The notes under the pieces: generated by a model
The model's input: only the letters and a program-made list of their open reading frames with translations
The model's database searches: none
Told to the model about the DNA's origin: nothing
Assembly (NCBI RefSeq): GCF_020103695.1
Contig: NZ_JAHXBF010000007.1
Span: forward strand, 336,536 to 400,535
Direction: 5' to 3'
Source of the DNA: Hyalangium versicolor
Lineage (GTDB): Bacteria > Myxococcota > Myxococcia > Myxococcales > Myxococcaceae
DNA: 64,000 bases
Program-made: the position numbers and the translations under genes
In this document: in pieces, positions 31,740-40,548 of the stretch
How the letters are laid out: the number at the start of each line of letters is the position of its first letter
Numbering within the stretch: position 1 is the first letter of the stretch

Positions 31740-34016
31740 ATGACAAACCTGCTTCGATTCACCCTGTTGGGGTGGATGCTGTGTACCGCTTCCCCCGCGA
31801 TCGCCGCTCCCTACTGGGGCACCTTCCAGACCGATGCGTGCACGGGCCTGGGCCTGCGCCAGAAGTCCGCCATCCTCTGGGGCATTCCCTCGGGCGTCTC
31901 GTGGGAGACCACCTGCGCGAACACGGGCGCCACCATCGACGGGCGCGCGTATGCGAAGCCCAACCGCTGCGTGAACACCGGCACCAACATGTGGGGCCAG
32001 TTCGATGTCACGGACACGAGCTGCAAGCCCAATTGGGGCACCCTCCAGAAGGATCGGTGCACGGACTCGGGCCGGCGCCAATACTCGGCGCAACTGCTGA
32101 ACGTGCCGCCCAACACCTCCTGGGAGACCGCGTGCCAGGCCACCGGCGCCACCGTGGGAGGCTATGCCTTCCTGCGCCCCACCCGCTGCGTGAACAAGGG
32201 CACTTCCGGCATGTGGGGCGAGTTCGAGGTGAATGACACCACATGCAACCCGGTGACGGAGTGCACCGCCACTCCACCCACGGGCACTTTCACCAAGACA
32301 GGCAACACCGGCGCGGTGAGCTGCGATGCCTTCTGCGCCAACCGTGACTCCAGTTGGGGCCAGCGTGGCGCGTGCGTGAAGGGTCAGGTCACCAGCGGCC
32401 CGCACGCGGGCTCCTGTCTGTCCTGCGATGATGTGGCCGCGGACCAGGGAGACACCGCCGTCACCTGTTACTGCAAGGCCCCCGCGAAGGGCTTCGCGGA
32501 TCTGCACTCGCACCAGTTCGCCAACCTGGCCTTCGGAGGCAAGGCCTTCTTCGGCAAGGCCTACGGTCCCCTGTCCACCGCGCTGCCCTGGTGCGACAGC
32601 GTCCACGGGCCTGGGGGCACGCGAGACTCCTTCGGCAGCATCATGGCCACCCTCGGCTACGGCACCGGTGGCGCGGGACACCTGGTGGGCGGCTACCCGC
32701 AGTACGACGGCTGGCCGCGCTGGAACAGCTACACACACCAGTCCATGTATGAGGACTGGCTCTACCGCGCCGTGCAAGGCGGCCTGCGGCTGATGGTGAT
32801 GCTGGCCGTCAACAACCAGGACCTGCTCGGCTTCCCCATCTACGCGGAGAAGGCGCCGGGCCGCACGGGCGAGGACATGGAGGCGGTGGATCTGCAGATC
32901 GCCGAGGCCTACAACATGCAGAGCTACATCGACTCGAAGGCTGGCGGCACGGGGCTGGGCTGGTACCGCATCGTGAAGTCGCCCGCGGAGGCTCGCGCCG
33001 TCATTGCCCAGGGCAAGTTGGCGGTGGTGCTGGGCGCGGAGGTGGACTACCTCTTCGACTGCCGCCGCAACGGCTCGTGCACGGCCGCGTATGTGGAGTC
33101 GCGGTTGGACTACTACCAGTCGCTGGGCCTGCGCCACTTCTTCCCCGTCCACTTCAAGCAGAACGCCTTCGGCGGCTCGGCGCTCATCAACCTCATCACC
33201 GAAGGCGACTCGCGTGACTGCTCTCAGGAGGGCTACGAGTACAAGCGGGACGTCACCAAGGCTCCCATCTGCGGCGCGCAGGGGCTCACGAGCCTGGGCC
33301 GCACGCTGGTGCGAGGAATGATGCGCCGGAAGATGATCATCGACATCGACCACATGTCGAAGCTGGCTTTCGACGACACGCTGGGGATGGTGGAGCCCTA
33401 CGGCTATCCGGTGGTGAGCGGCCACACCACGCTGTTTGACACGGCTCGCGCCGGCAAGCGTCACGAGGGCAGCCTCAAGGCCGCGCAGGTCCAGCGCATC
33501 CGCAACGTGGGAGGCATGGTGTCGCTCATCGTGGAGCAGGGCTCGCGAGACGAGGTGCCCACCTGGCGCGGCACGGGCCAGCCGGTGGTGGAGCACCAGT
33601 GCGGCAACACCTCGCAGAGCTGGGCGCAGGCGTATCTCTATCTGACGCAGCAGCAGAGTGGGATGGCGGTGGGCTTGGGCACGGACTTCAACGGCCTGGC
33701 AGGCCTGCCGGGCCCGCGTTTCGGCGGCGAGGCATGCCACGGCGGCAGCTCCGCCCAGCAGGTGGCCCGCACGCGCTACCCGCTGAGCATCGCGGTGGAG
33801 AACAGCCCCACGAAGCTGGAGCGCAGTGTGGTGGGCAGCAAGACCTTCGACATCAACGAGGATGGTCTTGCGCACGTCGGCATGCTCCCGGACCTCATCG
33901 CAGACCTGCACCGCCAGGGACTGCGCAGCCAGGACCTGGATCCCCTGATGAACTCAGCCGAAGGGTACATCCAGGTCTGGGAGCGCGCTGAGGCCAAGGG
34001 CCCCACCGTGCCGTAG
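31740..34016 (+). CDS. Secreted membrane-dipeptidase (peptidase M19)-like protein with two N-terminal Cys repeats
   Basis: A 758-residue exported protein with a signal peptide ending SPAIAA. Two ~70-residue repeats follow (YWGTFQTDACTGLGLRQ... and NWGTLQKDRCTDSGRRQ...), each with four Cys and a MWG(Q/E)F end. A Cys-rich linker joins them to an amidohydrolase-fold M19-like domain from about residue 255. FADLHSHQF carries the first metal His pair, IIDIDHMS the middle, SGHTTLFD the third, and GLGTDFNGL the Asp of the barrel end. A role in cleaving dipeptides or D-amino-acid peptides from cell walls is plausible. The repeats probably anchor it to a surface. Confidence 0.85.
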   Translation: MTNLLRFTLLGWMLCTASPAIAAPYWGTFQTDACTGLGLRQKSAILWGIPSGVSWETTCANTGATIDGRAYAKPNRCVNTGTNMWGQFDVTDTSCKPNWGTLQKDRCTDSGRRQYSAQLLNVPPNTSWETACQATGATVGGYAFLRPTRCVNKGTSGMWGEFEVNDTTCNPVTECTATPPTGTFTKTGNTGAVSCDAFCANRDSSWGQRGACVKGQVTSGPHAGSCLSCDDVAADQGDTAVTCYCKAPAKGFADLHSHQFANLAFGGKAFFGKAYGPLSTALPWCDSVHGPGGTRDSFGSIMATLGYGTGGAGHLVGGYPQYDGWPRWNSYTHQSMYEDWLYRAVQGGLRLMVMLAVNNQDLLGFPIYAEKAPGRTGEDMEAVDLQIAEAYNMQSYIDSKAGGTGLGWYRIVKSPAEARAVIAQGKLAVVLGAEVDYLFDCRRNGSCTAAYVESRLDYYQSLGLRHFFPVHFKQNAFGGSALINLITEGDSRDCSQEGYEYKRDVTKAPICGAQGLTSLGRTLVRGMMRRKMIIDIDHMSKLAFDDTLGMVEPYGYPVVSGHTTLFDTARAGKRHEGSLKAAQVQRIRNVGGMVSLIVEQGSRDEVPTWRGTGQPVVEHQCGNTSQSWAQAYLYLTQQQSGMAVGLGTDFNGLAGLPGPRFGGEACHGGSSAQQVARTRYPLSIAVENSPTKLERSVVGSKTFDINEDGLAHVGMLPDLIADLHRQGLRSQDLDPLMNSAEGYIQVWERAEAKGPTVP

Positions 34017-34035
34017 CTCCAGGCAACGAAATCCT

Positions 34036-34061
34036 GGGAGCCCAGGAAGGCCTGGGCTCCC
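34036..34061. terminator. Bidirectional terminator-like hairpin between convergent genes
   Basis: A perfect 11-bp stem, GGGAGCCCAGG / CCTGGGCTCCC, with an AAGG loop. It lies between the M19 gene end and the patatin gene end. A T-tract is absent on both strands, so it may work as an I-shaped hairpin. Confidence 0.6.
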
Positions 34062-34118
34062 CCAAGCGATGGCAGAGCCGAAGTTGGAAGCTCACCCTGC
34101 CGTGGAGTTTTTGGGGGC

Positions 34119-35135
34119 TCAATGCAATCCCAGCGTTGACGGCTCGAGGACGGTTCGTACGGCCGGCACCTCGAGCTGGCGCGATGGAACGAATGGCTCG
34201 ACCCGGATGCCATTGAGGAAGCGCCGCTTCACCTCGGACAGATGCGACACCTTCCGTGCCTCGCCATCTCCGAGCGCGATGAGATCGTCGATCGTCCGTG
34301 CGTCATCGAGAGAGAATCGTCCGGGACTGACCACCTGATCAATGCGATGCACTCTGCATCCCGTCAGCAATTGCGCCTGGGCCAGCGCCGCCTCCGATTG
34401 CCCCCGCATCAGGAGCTCGATGAGCGAAGTGCTCCAGCCGATGACGCCGGCACGGCGGCGGCGCGGCGAAACGCTGAACGGCTCCCCGAGGGTCCCGACG
34501 CTGAGCACATCGATCTGATCCACCGGAATCCCAAGGAAGTGCACCGCCTCGACCAAGCCCACCATGACGGGGCAGTTGGCCCATACACCGCCATCGATGT
34601 AGCTGGAGCCCGGGTGCTCGGCAAAAGTGCAAGGAGGGAAGTACGTGGGGGCCGCTGAGGTAGCCAGGGCACACTCCACCGCGCTCGCCTGATAGTCGCT
34701 GGTGAGACGCTCATTGTGAGCGGTCTTGAGCAGGTAGATGCGACCACCGATGGCGTCATATGTGGGGATGACCAGGAGGCAGCGCGCCTCGCCGAGCCAC
34801 ATGTTCTTGAATACCGAGCGCAGCGCAGCCGCGAGCATCTCTTGTGACCGCTTCGGCGCGAACAGTTGCCGGACCTTGTCGCGCGTGCGCTGCACGAGCC
34901 CCGTGCCCGGAAAGATGTCGAGTCCCTTTTCCCGGTAGAAGTCACGAATGGTCGCCGCCGGCAGGCCTAGCGCGAGGCCCAGAGCGATGATCCCACCAGT
35001 CGACGTGCCGGTGATGAGATCAAAGTGGTCCACCAGAGCATGACCTATCTCCCTCTCAAGAACGGTCAACACAGAAGCCGAAAACGCTCCTCGGATTCCT
35101 CCTCCATCAAGACTCAGGATGCGGAAACGATTCAT
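34119..35135 (-). CDS. Patatin-like phospholipase
   Basis: A 338-residue cytoplasmic lipid acyl hydrolase. The ATG at 35135 has AGGGGG upstream. Oxyanion motif GGGIRG is at residues 11-16, nucleophile motif GTSTGG at 43-48 (Ser45), and catalytic Asp181 in IDGGVWANCP. All catalytic elements are intact. The closest type is the bacterial cytosolic patatin that includes CapV, the effector that cuts membrane phospholipids in some anti-phage systems. There is no signal peptide. It is divergent from the TIR-STAND-WD40 gene with 170 bp between starts, which suggests shared control. No cyclic-nucleotide synthase gene is nearby. An ordinary lipid-turnover role is the alternative. Confidence 0.92.
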   Translation of the reverse strand: MNRFRILSLDGGGIRGAFSASVLTVLEREIGHALVDHFDLITGTSTGGIIALGLALGLPAATIRDFYREKGLDIFPGTGLVQRTRDKVRQLFAPKRSQEMLAAALRSVFKNMWLGEARCLLVIPTYDAIGGRIYLLKTAHNERLTSDYQASAVECALATSAAPTYFPPCTFAEHPGSSYIDGGVWANCPVMVGLVEAVHFLGIPVDQIDVLSVGTLGEPFSVSPRRRRAGVIGWSTSLIELLMRGQSEAALAQAQLLTGCRVHRIDQVVSPGRFSLDDARTIDDLIALGDGEARKVSHLSEVKRRFLNGIRVEPFVPSRQLEVPAVRTVLEPSTLGLH

Positions 35136-35305
35136 CGCGTGCCCCCTGCGCGTGCGAGCATCAGACGCCTCTCTTCTAGAGGAAGATTGTCCCTGAAGAC
35201 CTCCCATGGGATTGAGGGGAGGAGCGTCGCCTGAACTGTCGCACCCCTGCCAATGAGTTCTCTCCGTGAGACGGCCAGGATGCGGACAGGGGCCCCGGAG
35301 GGACG
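35136..35305. promoter_or_regulatory. Shared divergent promoter region of patatin and TIR-STAND genes
   Basis: The 170-bp gap holds both promoters. A GGAGGG SD lies 5 nt before the TIR gene ATG. I see no clear operator or -35/-10 pair. The shared control region is the main sequence evidence that the two genes work together. Confidence 0.5.
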
Positions 35306-38300
35306 ATGTTCGATGTATTCCTTTGCCATAGCAGCCAGGACAAGCCTGTCGTCGAAGCGCTCGCCTGGAAGCTGAAGTCTGAGACGAAGCTCCAGCCCTT
35401 CCTCGACAAGTGGTCACTGGTACCGGGCGAAGCGTGGCAGCCCAGCTTGGAGGATGCGCTCACGGAGAGCCAGTCGGTGGCCGTCTTCTTCGGCCCCCAG
35501 GGTTTAAGTCCCTGGAGCCATGAGGAGATGCGATTGGCCCTTGCCAGTGCTGTGCGGACAAGGGACGAGTATCGGGTCATCCCCGTCCTGCTCCCCGGGG
35601 CCCGGCGCGAAGATGTGACAGGATTCCTGGCTCAGCGCACCTGGGTCGACTTCCGCAACGGCCTGGATGACACCGTGGCATTCAAGCGATTGGTCGCCGG
35701 CATCCAAGGCCAGGCCCCCGAGCACGATACCTACCAACTCCCGGACGAGCCGGCGCCCTACCGGGGCCTGCTCCCCTTCGAGAGCGAGCATGCCCGCTTC
35801 TTCTTTGGTCGCGAGCGCGAAATCCAGACGGTGCTCGACAAGCTCGGCCAAAACCCCTTTGTCGCGGTGGTGGGGGCTTCGGGGGTAGGCAAGTCCTCGC
35901 TCGTGCTGAGCGGAGTCCTGCCCCGGCTGGAGCGACCCGGATCGGGATTCAGTCCTCGGCTCTGGATCCGGAGGATGACTCCGGGAGACCGGCCGCTGCG
36001 GGCACTGGCGAATCAGCTCGCCACGAGGGCTCCCCCCGAGAGCCGGTTGGCCACCGCGGAGTGGCTCGTCCATCAGATGACCTCTTCGGCGAAGGGCTTC
36101 AGGACGGCGGTGGCCACACTGACGGCCGATCAACCGGGGCCCTTTGTGCTCGTGGTAGACCAGTTCGAGGAGCTCTTCACCTATGGGGAGGCTGGGATGC
36201 CCTCGAAGGGAGCGGCGGCATTCCTCGCCAACCTGCGAGACGCAGTGGAGCAGGGCTGCGGCATGCTGCGCATCCTGATCACCCTGCGCGCGGACTTCTT
36301 CGAGCGGTGTCTGGCACTACCGCCCCTCCGAGAACTCCTGCAAGACCATCAGGTGCTGCTGGGCACCATGGGAGATGAGGCGCTGCGGGATGCCATCGTC
36401 TGTCCGGCTCAAGTGGTGGGGGCCTTCCTGGAAAAAGGACTGGTGAGCGCCATCCTCAAGGACCTGGTCCATGGACTGGGGACCCTGCCACTGCTGGAAC
36501 ATGCCCTCTACGAGCTATGGCGAGCGCGCAACGGGGTCTGGCTGACGCTGTCCGCATATGAGGCGAGCGGAGGAGTGACCGGAGCGCTCCAGCGGCGTGC
36601 GCAATCCACCTATGAGACGCTGCGGCCCGAGGAACAGGACCTTGCGCGCAAGATCTTCCTCCGGCTGACGGCGCTGGGCGAGGGCACGCCTGACACGAGC
36701 CGGCGTATCGCTCGGGGCGAGCTGGTCTTTCCGGGGACCGCTCCCGAGCAGGTGGAGCATGTGCTGCGGGTACTTTCAGGGCCCAAGGCACGGTTGCTCG
36801 TCGCTGGCGAAAAAACGGTGGAGGTGGCGCACGAGGTGCTCATTCTGGAGTGGAACACGCTGCGAAGCTGGGTGCGCGTGAACCGTCGGGAGTTCCAGAT
36901 CCACCAGCGCTTGACGGAAGCGGCCAACGAATGGGCGACGCACCGGCGAGATACCAGCTACCTGTACACCGGCTCCCGGCTGCTGGAGGCCGAGGAACTC
37001 TTCGCCCTGGAACTCACCTCGCGGAAACCTGCGAGGTTGAACCAGCGGGAGCATGACTTCCTGGTTGCGAGCCTGGAACACCGGGACGAGCAGAAGCGAT
37101 CGGAGAAGCACCGTTTCCATGAGGAGCTGGAGCGCGCGCGGCAGCTCACGAGAACCGAATCGGAGAGGGCCCGCGCGGCCCGGAGGGCGACCCAGCGCCT
37201 GCGGATGCTGGTGGTGGTGCTCCTCCTGGCCTCTACGGGCATCCTCATCTTCCTGGGCATGGCCCGGCATCAGCAGAGGCTGGCGTTGTCACGCGAGCTG
37301 ACATTGAACGCACTGGAGAACCTCGAGAACGACCCACAGCTCAGCCTCCTGCTCACCCAGCAAGCCGGGCGCCTGGCCATGACTGATCAAGTTGCTGAAG
37401 CATTGGCTGCATGGCGGAGCAAACCCGGCAGGATGATTCTGCGAGGGCACAAATTGGGCATGACCTCCGCCAGCTTCAGCCCTGATGGCACGACGATCGT
37501 CACCTCCAGTGACGACGGCACGGCCCGCCTCTGGGACATGGCCACCGGCCAGTCCATCGCTGTCCTCTCCAAGCATGACGGGACGGTGATGTCCGCCGAT
37601 TTCAGTCCTGATGGCACGAAGGTCGTCACCGCAGGAAGTGACGGCACGGCACTGCTCTGGGACGTGGCCACGGACCAGCCCACCACCGTTCTCTCCGGGC
37701 ATCAGGGGGCGGTGGTATCCGCCAGCTTCAGCCCCGATGGCACGAAAATCGTCACCGCAGGAAACGACGGTACGGCGCGCCTCTGGGACGTGGCCACAGG
37801 GCAGTCCACCGCCGTTCTCTCCGGGCATCGGGGGCCGGTGTTGTCCGCCAACTTCAGCTCCGATGGCATGAAGATCGTCACCGCGGGTGCCGATGGCACG
37901 GCGCGCCTCTGGGACGTGGCCACCCGCAAGCCTTTTGCCGTCATCTCCGGGCATGCAGGGGTGAGATTGAATTCTGCCAGCTTCAGCCCCGATGGCGCGA
38001 CGCTCGTCACCGCTGGAAGCGATGGCCTGGCACGCCTCTGGGATGTAGCCACCGGCCGATCCACTGCCGTCCTCTCCAAGCATCAAGGGTTCGTGGCGTC
38101 GGCCAGTTTCAGCCCCGATGGCACGAAGGTCGTCACGGCTGGAAACGATGGTATGGCGCGCCTCTGGGACGTGGCCACCAGCCAGCCCACCGCCGTCCTT
38201 TCCGGGCACCAGGGGCCAGTGATGTCCGCCCATTTCAGCCCTAATGGCACAACGATCGTTACAGCCGGTTTCGATTGCACGGCGCGTCTCTGGGATGTGG

Positions 38301-39349
38301 CCACCGACAAGTCCATGACGGTCCTTTCAGGGCATGACGGGACGCTGATGTCTGCCAGTTTCAGCCCCGATGGCGCGACGCTCGTCACCGCTGGAAACGA
38401 TGGCACGGCACGCCTCTGGGACGCGGCCACCGGTCAGTCCCTCGCCGTATTCTCCGGGAATCAGGAGCCGGTGATGTCCGCCAGCTTCAGCCCCGATGGC
38501 ACGAAGATCGTCACCGCTGGAAACGACGGTACGGCGCGCCTCTGGCACACGGCTACCCGCAGGCCTCTCGCTGTCCTCTCCGGGCACCAGGGGTGGATAT
38601 GGTCTGCGAGCTTCAGCCCTGATGGCACGAGGGTCGTCACCGCGGGATCCGATGGCACGACGCGCCTCTGGGACGTGACCACGGGCCAACCCACGGCAGT
38701 CTTCTTCGGACACCAGGGACCCGTGCTCTCCGCCAACTTCAGCTCCGATGGGACGAGGATTGTGACCGCTGGCTTCGACGGCACGGCACGCCTCTGGGAC
38801 GTGGCAACCCGCAGGACTCTGGCGGTGCTCTCCGAAGACGAAGGGCTGTTGACTTCCGCCAGCTTCAGCCCGGACAACACGAAGATCGTTACCTCCGGTG
38901 ATGAGGGCACGGCACGCCTCTGGAACGTGGCCACTGGCAAGTCCACCCCCATTCACTCTGGACACAAAGGGATGTTGGCGTCTGCCAGCTTCAGTCCCGA
39001 TGGCACGAAGATCGTCACTGCAGGTTTTGATGGCACGGCGCGCCTCTGGGAGGTCACCACGGGCAGGCTCATCTCTGTCCTCTTCGAGCACCAGGGGTCC
39101 GTGATATCTGCCAGCTTCAGTCCCGATGGTACGAAGATCGTCACCGCAGGCTCTGATGGCACAGCCTATATCTGGTCAGAAAGGCTCTGGGCACCTTTCG
39201 AGGATCAGCTCGCGAGCCTGGATGCAGGACGGAGCCTGACCCCCGAGGAGTGCTGGAAGTATCTCCACACCCGGCGGGCCTCCTGCTTCTCCAGCCCTCA
39301 AGAGAGAAGCACCTCTGCCGTTGCTCGTCCCATGCATCGCACCGAGTAG
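35306..39349 (+). CDS. TIR - STAND NTPase - WD40 protein (NLR-like)
   Basis: A 1,347-residue multidomain protein. Residues 1-135 form a TIR domain (MFDVFLCHSSQDKP) with the NADase glutamate in SPWSHEE (W70-x-x-E73). From ~148 a STAND NTPase of the nSTAND1 type follows (PYRGLLPFESEHARFFFGRE), with Walker A GASGVGKSS near 190 and Walker B LVVDQFEELF near 283. A Arg/Glu-rich helical segment leads to one membrane helix near 632-652 (MLVVVLLLASTGILIFLGMA). Fourteen WD40 repeats of ~42 residues, enough for two 7-blade propellers, fill about 711-1290. Such proteins sense invaders through the repeats and destroy NAD+ through TIR. Defence is inferred; regulation of development is an alternative. Confidence 0.93.
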   Translation: MFDVFLCHSSQDKPVVEALAWKLKSETKLQPFLDKWSLVPGEAWQPSLEDALTESQSVAVFFGPQGLSPWSHEEMRLALASAVRTRDEYRVIPVLLPGARREDVTGFLAQRTWVDFRNGLDDTVAFKRLVAGIQGQAPEHDTYQLPDEPAPYRGLLPFESEHARFFFGREREIQTVLDKLGQNPFVAVVGASGVGKSSLVLSGVLPRLERPGSGFSPRLWIRRMTPGDRPLRALANQLATRAPPESRLATAEWLVHQMTSSAKGFRTAVATLTADQPGPFVLVVDQFEELFTYGEAGMPSKGAAAFLANLRDAVEQGCGMLRILITLRADFFERCLALPPLRELLQDHQVLLGTMGDEALRDAIVCPAQVVGAFLEKGLVSAILKDLVHGLGTLPLLEHALYELWRARNGVWLTLSAYEASGGVTGALQRRAQSTYETLRPEEQDLARKIFLRLTALGEGTPDTSRRIARGELVFPGTAPEQVEHVLRVLSGPKARLLVAGEKTVEVAHEVLILEWNTLRSWVRVNRREFQIHQRLTEAANEWATHRRDTSYLYTGSRLLEAEELFALELTSRKPARLNQREHDFLVASLEHRDEQKRSEKHRFHEELERARQLTRTESERARAARRATQRLRMLVVVLLLASTGILIFLGMARHQQRLALSRELTLNALENLENDPQLSLLLTQQAGRLAMTDQVAEALAAWRSKPGRMILRGHKLGMTSASFSPDGTTIVTSSDDGTARLWDMATGQSIAVLSKHDGTVMSADFSPDGTKVVTAGSDGTALLWDVATDQPTTVLSGHQGAVVSASFSPDGTKIVTAGNDGTARLWDVATGQSTAVLSGHRGPVLSANFSSDGMKIVTAGADGTARLWDVATRKPFAVISGHAGVRLNSASFSPDGATLVTAGSDGLARLWDVATGRSTAVLSKHQGFVASASFSPDGTKVVTAGNDGMARLWDVATSQPTAVLSGHQGPVMSAHFSPNGTTIVTAGFDCTARLWDVATDKSMTVLSGHDGTLMSASFSPDGATLVTAGNDGTARLWDAATGQSLAVFSGNQEPVMSASFSPDGTKIVTAGNDGTARLWHTATRRPLAVLSGHQGWIWSASFSPDGTRVVTAGSDGTTRLWDVTTGQPTAVFFGHQGPVLSANFSSDGTRIVTAGFDGTARLWDVATRRTLAVLSEDEGLLTSASFSPDNTKIVTSGDEGTARLWNVATGKSTPIHSGHKGMLASASFSPDGTKIVTAGFDGTARLWEVTTGRLISVLFEHQGSVISASFSPDGTKIVTAGSDGTAYIWSERLWAPFEDQLASLDAGRSLTPEECWKYLHTRRASCFSSPQERSTSAVARPMHRTE
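37441..39180 (+). repeat. 126-bp in-gene tandem repeat (14 WD40 units)
   Basis: The repeats are similar at the DNA level too, with a recurring phrase such as AGCTTCAGCCCCGATGGCAC and CGCCTCTGGGACGTGGCCAC once per 126 bp. Such high identity points to recent amplification or gene conversion and makes the region prone to copy-number change, as in fungal NLR-like WD40 genes. Confidence 0.85.
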
Positions 39350-39372
39350 CTGTTGAGAAGGAAAGGAGAGAC

Positions 39373-39412
39373 AGAGCGCCGTCCTGAAGAGGCTCTGGAC
39401 GGACAGCGCTCT
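39373..39412. terminator. Hairpin between convergent genes
   Basis: A 12-bp stem with one mismatch (AGAGCGCCGTCC / GGACAGCGCTCT) and a 16-nt loop, placed between the end of the WD40 gene and the end of the next, convergent gene. There is no long T-run. Probably a terminator-like structure for both. Confidence 0.5.
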
Positions 39413-39423
39413 GGCCCCTCACA

Positions 39424-40347
39424 TCAGATCCCCTGGAAGATGTAGTCGGCAGCCCCGCTCATCCTGGGGCTATACAGCGAGGGAGAGAGCTCGACCGGAA
39501 GCTCCGTGTTCAGCTTCTCCTCGCCCACTTCGCCGCGGAGCGGCGCCAGCGGGGTGGTGACAGTCAGGTTGAAGGCACCACCGTTGTTGCTCTCATTGCT
39601 CTCCGCGACCACGCCATCCTCATCCGCGATCAGCAGGATGGTGTAGTTGCCCGGCGTAATGGAGGAGGAGAACGTGATGGGCGTGGGAGGAAGCGAGAAG
39701 GTCCCCGCCCCCGCCGAAATGGAAATCCCACCAATGTAGGCCAGCGGCGAATAGCTGGCATCGGCCAGGTAGACCCCTACCGTCGACCCGCTGCTCGCGG
39801 GACATTGCGTGTACAGGTCGAACGAGATGTTGGTGGTGCCTCCCGGCTGGATCGAGGTCGGGCTGATCGTTCCCGCCGTGAAGTAGAAGTCAGGCAGCTT
39901 GGTGGTGCCCATCGAGGACGTCGAGGAAGAGACGATGTTGCCAAAGTCCACCCGGCCCAGGACGTACCAGGTTGTCGGTTGGCACGCCGCAGCGATGGCC
40001 TGCCACAGCGAATAGGTATTCGACGGCAAGCCTGACGCGGAGATGAAGCGCGTCTGCGTGCCCGGCGGCGGGCTATAGAGCCCGGAGCCGCTGGAGTTGA
40101 GCAGGATCTGGTACGAGGCCAATTGATAGACGCCCGTGCTCCCCGTCGGGCTGGTCGACATGTAGAAGGTGACCTGGGCGGACGCCAGCCCCACCTTGCT
40201 CCCAAGCATGGTGTAGTTGATGGTGAACCCGCTGCTGATCGGGTTCGCCACAGTCGAGGGAACGCTCACGGTGCTCATCTGGACCTGTGCCAGAGCTGAA
40301 TTGGCTGCAAGGAGGAACAGCACCAGGAACGGCGCAGTGACTTTCAT
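39424..40347 (-). CDS. Secreted CARDB-like adhesin-type protein
   Basis: A 307-residue exported protein; signal peptide MKVTAPFLVLFLLAANSALA. Residues about 20-140 and 150-270 form two Ig-like beta-domains. The second ends NYTILLIADEDGVVAESNESNNGGAFNLTV, which is the CARDB pattern ('..N....iaD....v.Es.E.NN'). I preferred the ATG at 40347 over an in-frame TTG at 40362. It may bind surface sugars or proteins. There is no catalytic motif. Confidence 0.8.
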   Translation of the reverse strand: MKVTAPFLVLFLLAANSALAQVQMSTVSVPSTVANPISSGFTINYTMLGSKVGLASAQVTFYMSTSPTGSTGVYQLASYQILLNSSGSGLYSPPPGTQTRFISASGLPSNTYSLWQAIAAACQPTTWYVLGRVDFGNIVSSSTSSMGTTKLPDFYFTAGTISPTSIQPGGTTNISFDLYTQCPASSGSTVGVYLADASYSPLAYIGGISISAGAGTFSLPPTPITFSSSITPGNYTILLIADEDGVVAESNESNNGGAFNLTVTTPLAPLRGEVGEEKLNTELPVELSPSLYSPRMSGAADYIFQGI

Positions 40348-40548
40348 TTTCAGGGGCTCCAAACCCTATACAAACGCTCGAGATTGAGCGTTGCCTTCAT
40401 TTCAGAGACGAGGAACCCAATGCAAGCCCTACCGCATTCCCTGCTCAAAGTCAGGCATGCCGCCGCACTGCGGCAGGACAGCATGAACCCAGACGAGGGA
40501 AAGAATTCTCGTTTTCTCTAGCACCGAGGTTCACGCCGAGTACGAGTG

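Noticed and set aside
31731-33911. Long minus-strand open frame opposite the M19 gene
   Set aside because: Composition (Ala/Arg/His-rich) and lack of motifs indicate an antisense shadow of a clearly real gene.
34119-39349. Known CBASS or Thoeris system
   Set aside because: The patatin could be a CBASS effector, but no CD-NTase, E1/E2 or JAB gene is near. The TIR protein is a STAND-WD40 sensor, unlike ThsA/ThsB. Known labels were therefore not applied.
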